DNA of 16,452 nucleotides from the NCBI GenBank assembly GCA_026396015.1, contig JAPLXP010000010.1:1-16452 (forward strand). The letters run 5' to 3'. Of this stretch, positions 12,297 to 16,452 are shown in pieces. A program made the translations under genes and the position numbers. This DNA is from Candidatus Nomurabacteria bacterium (lineage in GTDB: Bacteria > Patescibacteria > Paceibacteria > UBA9973). Positions within the stretch are counted from its first letter, which is position 1; each line of letters begins with the position of its first letter. Below the pieces are notes generated by a model that was given only the letters and a program-made list of their open reading frames with translations, did no database searches and had not been told where the DNA came from.

Positions 12297-13460
12297 TTAT
12301 CGATTTCCTTTTGCTCGGTTATGGGTCTTGCACAACATTTCACAATTTTTAATATCAGTTTTACCACCCTTACTCCAAGCTGATACATGGTCAGCATCCA
12401 TATCCGCAATACTCCAAATTTTGTCTTTGTTTATATCATGCCCAATTGCACAGTGTGAACAATTCGAAACCCCTTTTTTCTTTGCATTAGCAGTTTGTGC
12501 TTCGTAAACTGAGCGCTTAGTTGAATCCTCAAATACTCGTACTTCAAGGAGTTTTGTTTCAACTTCTCCACCTAAAACATATTCAAAAATACCTTTACGA
12601 CTTTTTACAAAACCATCAGCGTAGAGCTTCTGAACAGTAGTAGATACTGTGACAGGGTTATATTTTTTTTTGTGATATGTTTGATAAATCCTATTCCATT
12701 CTAAGCCTTTCATTTCGCTTTCAACATCAGTAAATGTGGTCGAGACCCAATCAATAACAGTATTGAAATGTTTTTTTAGTTCAGTAATATTTTCGTCATT
12801 TCGGTGTTTGCTCATATAACTATCAATTGCTCCGTCAGAAACCCAATCTAACGCCCTTTCCAAATAGGCTTGACGCTTGATATCACCTGCGATGTAAGCA
12901 CTCCATTTCTGAATATTTGTATTTTGACTATTGCTAAATTCTTCACGTGCTTTGGTAACAAAAGGACCAGAATATACTGCGTTCAAAATTTCCTGCTCAG
13001 TTAGCGGTACACCTGCAATATTAATAGTCTTAAACCAATCCTTAATCTCAGGCTCATCGCCTTCACACACATACACCAACAGTTTGGTTTTCATTATTTG
13101 CTCACGCTGACTGGTAGCCATACCACTATAATATTGCTCATGTCCGTTCTTGTCTTTGACTGCAAACTTTCCTGTCACAAACCGACCGATACTAGTTATA
13201 CGTTGTTGTCCATCTAAAACTTCAAACTCATCCTTACCAGCTTGATTAAAATATATTAAACCTATTGGATAACCTTTCAAAATTGAATCAATCACAGCTA
13301 CATCACGCTTACCATCAGCGTAAATATAATTACGCTGATACTCTGGCTGAATAGTTAGTTTGCCAGAGAGACCAAACAAACCTTTTCCTTCGAGTTCGTT
13401 ATAAACAAAACCGTCGCAAACTTCTTTAATAGTGATGTCATTTTTTAAGGTTGTTTTCAT
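12297..13460 (-). CDS. DUF262-HNH nuclease (GmrSD-like domains)
   Basis: The 387-residue protein joins an N-terminal DUF262 domain to a C-terminal HNH nuclease. DUF262 signatures are IQPEYQRNYIY (37-47) and FEVLDGQQRITS (79-90), with DGQQR (83-87) the ParB/Srx-type nucleotide-binding motif. The HNH unit has Cys pairs C334/C337 and C373/C377, with DADH (355-358), N372 and HN (380-381) as likely catalytic and metal residues. GmrSD-type enzymes of this build cut modified DNA; other DUF262-HNH proteins act in phage defence with partner genes. The gene follows the EcoRI-family methyltransferase by 2 nt, so it is probably the nuclease matched to that methylase. Whether it cuts unmethylated or modified DNA cannot be told from sequence. 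Confidence 0.88.
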   Translation of the reverse strand: MKTTLKNDITIKEVCDGFVYNELEGKGLFGLSGKLTIQPEYQRNYIYADGKRDVAVIDSILKGYPIGLIYFNQAGKDEFEVLDGQQRITSIGRFVTGKFAVKDKNGHEQYYSGMATSQREQIMKTKLLVYVCEGDEPEIKDWFKTINIAGVPLTEQEILNAVYSGPFVTKAREEFSNSQNTNIQKWSAYIAGDIKRQAYLERALDWVSDGAIDSYMSKHRNDENITELKKHFNTVIDWVSTTFTDVESEMKGLEWNRIYQTYHKKKYNPVTVSTTVQKLYADGFVKSRKGIFEYVLGGEVETKLLEVRVFEDSTKRSVYEAQTANAKKKGVSNCSHCAIGHDINKDKIWSIADMDADHVSAWSKGGKTDIKNCEMLCKTHNRAKGNR

Positions 13461-13462
13461 AG

Positions 13463-14584
13463 TTATTTTTTCTTGTGTATAATAAATAATTTTTTAAAAG
13501 TTTCTTTACTATTTATATAAGTGCTACGTCCGTAAACCCCTTCAGGATCCTGACCAACCCCTCGGTTTGCACCAAGTATCTCAAACTGATCAGAAGAATA
13601 TTTGTCCATAAAGCTTATCGGGACTCCAATAACACCATCATAATCGCTCGGGATCGCATCTACATATGACACATCAATGGCATCGTAATTATCATATTTA
13701 TCATATGATGTTTTACCCTGCATTTTTTTATTGAACTTTAAGTTATCTGACATACTCATTAAACTAAGTGGTTGATGTCTTCGTCCGTGATCCAAATTAG
13801 TGTACCAACGTACACCTTGAACTCTCGTAATATAAACTTTTTTACCTTGTTCATTTACTTTAATTTCACGTACTTGGTCTAAATTAGCTACTGCTTCAGG
13901 TATTTCGTAAAACATAGCTCCGCCGTTCACTTTCGCATTATTACCAAACCATACTTTGTTTGCCTTAATCATAGGAAAAACTTCTTTATACGTAATTGCG
14001 TTCATGTTTCCAATAATCAAGAATTGCTTTTTATAATCAAAAAGTTGTGTAATATATTCACGAAATAAACTAAACGGAGGATTAGTGACTACAATGTCAG
14101 ACTGTTTGAGTAACTCGACACATTCATCACTTCTAAAATCACCGTCACCATCAAGAGGAGTCCATTCATTATTTTTATTCGCTCGGAGTTGCTTCGCAAT
14201 ATCTTCTAAAGTAAATGACCCGTCACCATCCACATCACCAACTTCGTTGATAATGAATTTATTAGCGGTTATTTTCGGACGACCTTTTGAATTTTCTAAA
14301 GTTTTATCATCACCAAATAATCCAAGTTGAGTATTGGCTACAGGTGAGGGTTTGTAGCTCGTAGTGATGATCTGTTTAAGTCCTAGTTTGTTGAAATTAA
14401 GTACAAAATAGCGGAAGAAATTACTCTCGAAGGGATCGTCACAGTTACTGTAAACAACTTTATCTTTAAAAGTATTTGGATCATACTCAAGATAAGATTC
14501 GACTTCTTTTTGAATATCTGAAAATTGAGTATAAAACTCATCATTTTTTACCTTTTTTGCATTTGTAAGATTTTTGTTTGCCAT
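13463..14584 (-). CDS. EcoRI-family adenine-specific DNA methyltransferase
   Basis: The 373-residue protein matches the M.EcoRI family: N-terminal KNDEFYTQFSDIQKEV, SNCDDPFESNFFRYF (46-60), and the catalytic motif IVVTNPPFSLFREY (164-177; NPPF 168-171), where adenine N6 is methylated. The family usually reads GAATTC. A segment at 117-128 (DVDGDGSFTLED) looks like a calcium EF-hand loop; I believe related methylases also carry this, so it is not specific to this gene. The gene starts 2 nt after the XRE controller stop codon and ends 2 nt before the DUF262-HNH gene, so all are one operon. GAATTC is not depleted in this window. The methylase protects sites from a nuclease or marks self DNA; the exact target is inference. 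Confidence 0.9.
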   Translation of the reverse strand: MANKNLTNAKKVKNDEFYTQFSDIQKEVESYLEYDPNTFKDKVVYSNCDDPFESNFFRYFVLNFNKLGLKQIITTSYKPSPVANTQLGLFGDDKTLENSKGRPKITANKFIINEVGDVDGDGSFTLEDIAKQLRANKNNEWTPLDGDGDFRSDECVELLKQSDIVVTNPPFSLFREYITQLFDYKKQFLIIGNMNAITYKEVFPMIKANKVWFGNNAKVNGGAMFYEIPEAVANLDQVREIKVNEQGKKVYITRVQGVRWYTNLDHGRRHQPLSLMSMSDNLKFNKKMQGKTSYDKYDNYDAIDVSYVDAIPSDYDGVIGVPISFMDKYSSDQFEILGANRGVGQDPEGVYGRSTYINSKETFKKLFIIHKKK

Positions 14585-14586
14585 AA

Positions 14587-14790
14587 TTATTTTAACAGCT
14601 CATCAATAGAAACACCTAGAGCTTTTGCTAATTTGGTAATGGTTGAAAGTGTAGGGTTTTTATTGCCACTTTCAACATTGCTGATATATGCTCTATCAAC
14701 ATCTAAAGCTCGGCAAATGTCACCTTGTGTCATACCTTTGGCAACACGGATTTTCTTCATATTTTCTCCTAGTTTTTTGGCTGAATTCAC
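14587..14790 (-). CDS. XRE-family controller (C-protein-like) of the R-M operon
   Basis: This 67-residue protein is a single XRE HTH: LGENMKKIRVAKGMTQGDIC, RALDVDRAYISNVESGNKNP, ending ALGVSIDELLK. Size and position as first gene before a methylase and a nuclease match controller proteins of restriction-modification systems, which time nuclease expression behind methylation. The GTG start (plus-strand 14788-14790) fits because the -10 box lies 6 nt upstream, predicting a leaderless mRNA; an internal ATG (M11) is the alternative. An inverted repeat over the -35 (14809-14826) is a candidate C-box. Confidence 0.85.
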   Translation of the reverse strand: MNSAKKLGENMKKIRVAKGMTQGDICRALDVDRAYISNVESGNKNPTLSTITKLAKALGVSIDELLK

Positions 14791-14796
14791 AATTGA

Positions 14797-14826
14797 ATTA
14801 TATGCCTAATTGTTTTTCTAAACAAT
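14797..14826 (-). promoter_or_regulatory. Promoter and operator of the R-M operon
   Basis: On the minus strand TTGTTT (14820-14825), 17-nt spacer and TATAAT (14797-14802) lead directly to the GTG 6 nt later. An inverted repeat ATTGTTT-N4-AAACAAT (14809-14826) covers the -35, a likely binding site for the controller. Confidence 0.7.
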
Positions 14827-14850
14827 ATTGTTATATAATACAATATAGCC

Positions 14851-14991
14851 CCTCCCACCCCCGAATCCCGCGCGCAATTCCTCCCAGACCCTCCTCGCGC
14901 GCGAAAAGAAGTCGAGGCAGTGCGAAGCGATACCCAGAGAATAATGTTTCGCCCTGCCGAGTCCATTTTTTAGAATTCTTCATTTGGATTT
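14851..14991 (-). repeat. Repeat half B' (intact copy)
   Basis: This is the reverse-complement copy of 7528-7680, identical apart from lacking one 12-bp tandem unit. Here it abuts half A' directly (2 nt between), so the copy is uninterrupted. On the minus strand it ends a short frame with NPNEEF and a stop, the same C-terminus now worn by the recombinase at 7549. Confidence 0.88.
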
Positions 14992-14992
14992 A

Positions 14993-15112
14993 CAAAAATC
15001 GGCGCGCGCGTGGCGCGCGGTAATGTGGCGGGTGTGGCGGAATTCCAAGAATTCAAAAGGATTTCCCAAGATTTTTTTGGCGTAAATACAAGAGTGCGGT
15101 TGGCGAGGAGAG
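14993..15112 (-). repeat. Repeat half A' (intact copy)
   Basis: Reverse-complement copy of 1-115, with scattered mismatches. Together with B' it shows what the target looked like before the 7.4-kb insertion. It lies 81 bp upstream of a second serine recombinase, so the same repeat may also be a boundary for that second element. Confidence 0.82.
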
Positions 15113-15156
15113 GGTTCTATGATGAATACATCATTCAAAATAATAATTTTGTGAGC

Positions 15157-15174
15157 CAATCGTAAAACGATAAT
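15157..15174. repeat. Short inverted repeat upstream of second recombinase
   Basis: ATCGT (15159-15163) and ACGAT (15167-15171) flank AAA, with the symmetry weakly extended by outer bases. It is 23 bp before the recombinase ATG and may be an operator; no convincing promoter is seen between 15113 and 15193. Confidence 0.3.
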
Positions 15175-15193
15175 TGTAAAATCAAAAGCAATA

Positions 15194-16452
15194 TGAAATA
15201 TTTTTTATACATCCGCAAATCAACCGACGAGGACGACAAGCAAGTTTTGTCGCTTGAGTCGCAAGAATTTGAATTGAATGAATTTGCCAAACGTGAGCAT
15301 TTGATTGTTGCCGAGACATTTCGCGAATCGCAAACAGCGAAATGCCCCGGCAGGCCAGTATTCAATCAAATGCTCGATCGTATGGAGCGTGGCGAAGCGG
15401 AAGGAATTTTAGCTTGGCACCCCGACAGACTAGCGAGAAATAGTGTAGACGGTGGAAGAATAATTTATTTTGTAGACTCGCTAAAAATAACCGCGCTAAA
15501 ATTCCCGACATTTTGGTTTGAAGCCACGCCCCAAGGCAAATTCATGCTGTCTATTGCTTTTGGACAATCGAAGTATTTTGTCGATAATCTTTCAGAAAAT
15601 ACAAAGCGTGGTTTGCGTCAAAAGTTAAGACGAGGCGAATGGCCCGGCTGGGCACCACTGGGATATTTGAATGATAAAGTAAAGCACAATGTGGTAAAAG
15701 ACCCCGAGCGTTTTCGCCTCGTCAAAAAACTTTTTGAATTATACGCAACCACAAACTATTCAATGAAAGATTTACAAAATACTGCAATCCAAATCGGCTT
15801 GTTTGGGAAAAGTGGAAAAGTCCCATCTGTTTCCCTTATTGCTCACACATTATCAAATCCATTTTACTACGGTGCATTAAAGTATAATGGCGAGCTTTAT
15901 GACGGGAAACACGAGCCAATGGTATCAAAGAAACTTTTTGATAAATGCTCGGAAGTAATGGCGAACAGATATAAACCAAAAAAGCACAACAAAGCAAAAG
16001 AGACACTGAGAGGTTTGCTTAATTGTGCTACTTGTGGATGCGCCATTACTTCCGAAATACAAAAAGGACATCAATATTATCGCTGTACGAAAAAGCGCGG
16101 AAATTGCGGACAAGGGTATATCCGCGAAGAATTACTCGTCAGCCAGATAAATGATGTCCTTCAAAAAGTTTCTTTGCCGCCGTCTTGGGCAGATAGTATG
16201 CTCGCGAAACTAGAAACCGAACGCGAGCAAGAACGGCAAGACGGGATGACTTTTGCTCAAAATTTGAAAACTCAGATTGAGGATTTAGAATTGAGAATAG
16301 AAAAGTTGCTTGATGCTCATCTCGACGGACTTATTCCAAAAGACGAGTATGTGGTGAAAAAACAAAAAATCCTCAATCAAAAAATTGAGTTTTCAAATAA
16401 ATTGCAGGATTTTGAGCAAAAGGGCAATTGTTGGCTCGAACCGATGAGACTT
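15194..16452 (+). CDS. Second large serine recombinase (partial, runs off window)
   Basis: An open frame from ATG 15194 continues to the window end for 419 codons. The catalytic domain starts MKYFLYIRKSTDEDD with nucleophile Ser10; GRPVFNQMLDRM (53-64) and HPDRLARN (76-83) are resolvase motifs. The recombinase domain includes PLGYLNDKVKHNVVKDPERF and NPFYYGALKYNGELYDGKHE. The zinc ribbon has C278, C281, C298 and C305, followed by a coiled coil (about 345-395). It is clearly different from the recombinase at 5924 (only scattered motif identity) and uses more G/C-ending codons, such as GCG, CCC and GAC. That suggests a separate origin, perhaps a resident or more ameliorated gene. The C-terminus lies beyond the window. 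Confidence 0.92.

Noticed and set aside
13463..14584. EF-hand-like loop inside the methyltransferase as a novel calcium-sensing fusion
   Set aside because: I believe the DxDGDG-like insert recurs in the EcoRI-methylase family, so it is not specific to this gene.
14688..15023. 111-aa plus-strand ORF
   Set aside because: It runs antisense through the XRE controller and then through the GC-rich B' repeat; low-complexity Arg/Ser/Pro-rich translation is typical of such repeats.
1..16452. Depletion of GAATTC sites as a sign of active EcoRI-like restriction
   Set aside because: By eye there are about ten sites, several in the A and B repeats, which is not fewer than expected for this base composition.
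1..16452. CRISPR arrays, tRNA or rRNA genes
   Set aside because: No regularly spaced direct repeats with spacers and no tRNA/rRNA signatures were found on either strand.

Overview
The window is AT-rich and densely packed. It uses standard stop codons, has few Shine-Dalgarno sequences, and several promoters sit so close to the start codon that the mRNA should be leaderless. Together with CPR-style cysteine-rich secreted modules, large serine recombinases and GC-rich intergenic repeats, this suggests a Patescibacteria/CPR bacterium (Parcubacteria-like). That assignment is inference; no rRNA or tRNA is present to fix it.

Region 1 (about 110-7528) looks like an integrated mobile element. A sequence of about 260 bp occurs intact, in reverse orientation, at 14851-15112. 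On the left it is split into a first half (A, 1-115) and a second half (B, 7528-7680), with about 7.4 kb between them. A large serine recombinase (5924-7549) ends inside B, as expected for the integrating enzyme. The cargo is a two-gene reverse transcriptase + DUF4238/SEC-C cassette (minus strand, 248-2737), a small terminase-like protein, a secreted cysteine-rich protein with a pseudoknotted leader RNA, a DUF5659 protein, a winged-helix replication-type protein and a 62-residue protein.

Region 2 (7681-8133) has no gene but holds a GC-rich, highly structured block with several strong hairpins, an 18-bp long-range helix and two alternative partners for one strand. It is a candidate large non-coding RNA.

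Region 3 (8134-11433) holds a Pro/Glu-rich winged-helix protein, divergent from an unrecognised 169-residue protein through overlapping near-consensus promoters. It is followed by a PanAT-type toxin-antitoxin pair (XRE-Panacea/DUF4065 antitoxin first, then the putative toxin), a divergent two-TM protein and a small conserved-looking protein.

Region 4 (11580-14790, minus strand) is one restriction-modification-like operon: XRE controller, EcoRI-family adenine methyltransferase, DUF262-HNH nuclease, then a DUF4145 protein. A bidirectional terminator closes it.

Region 5 (14851-16452) is the intact B'-A' repeat followed by a second, different serine recombinase that runs off the window. Overall this reads as an accessory/defence island built by serine-recombinase integration. 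The most novel-looking items are the RT-DUF4238 cassette, the pseudoknotted leader RNA at 4345-4476 and the structured block at 7772-8098.
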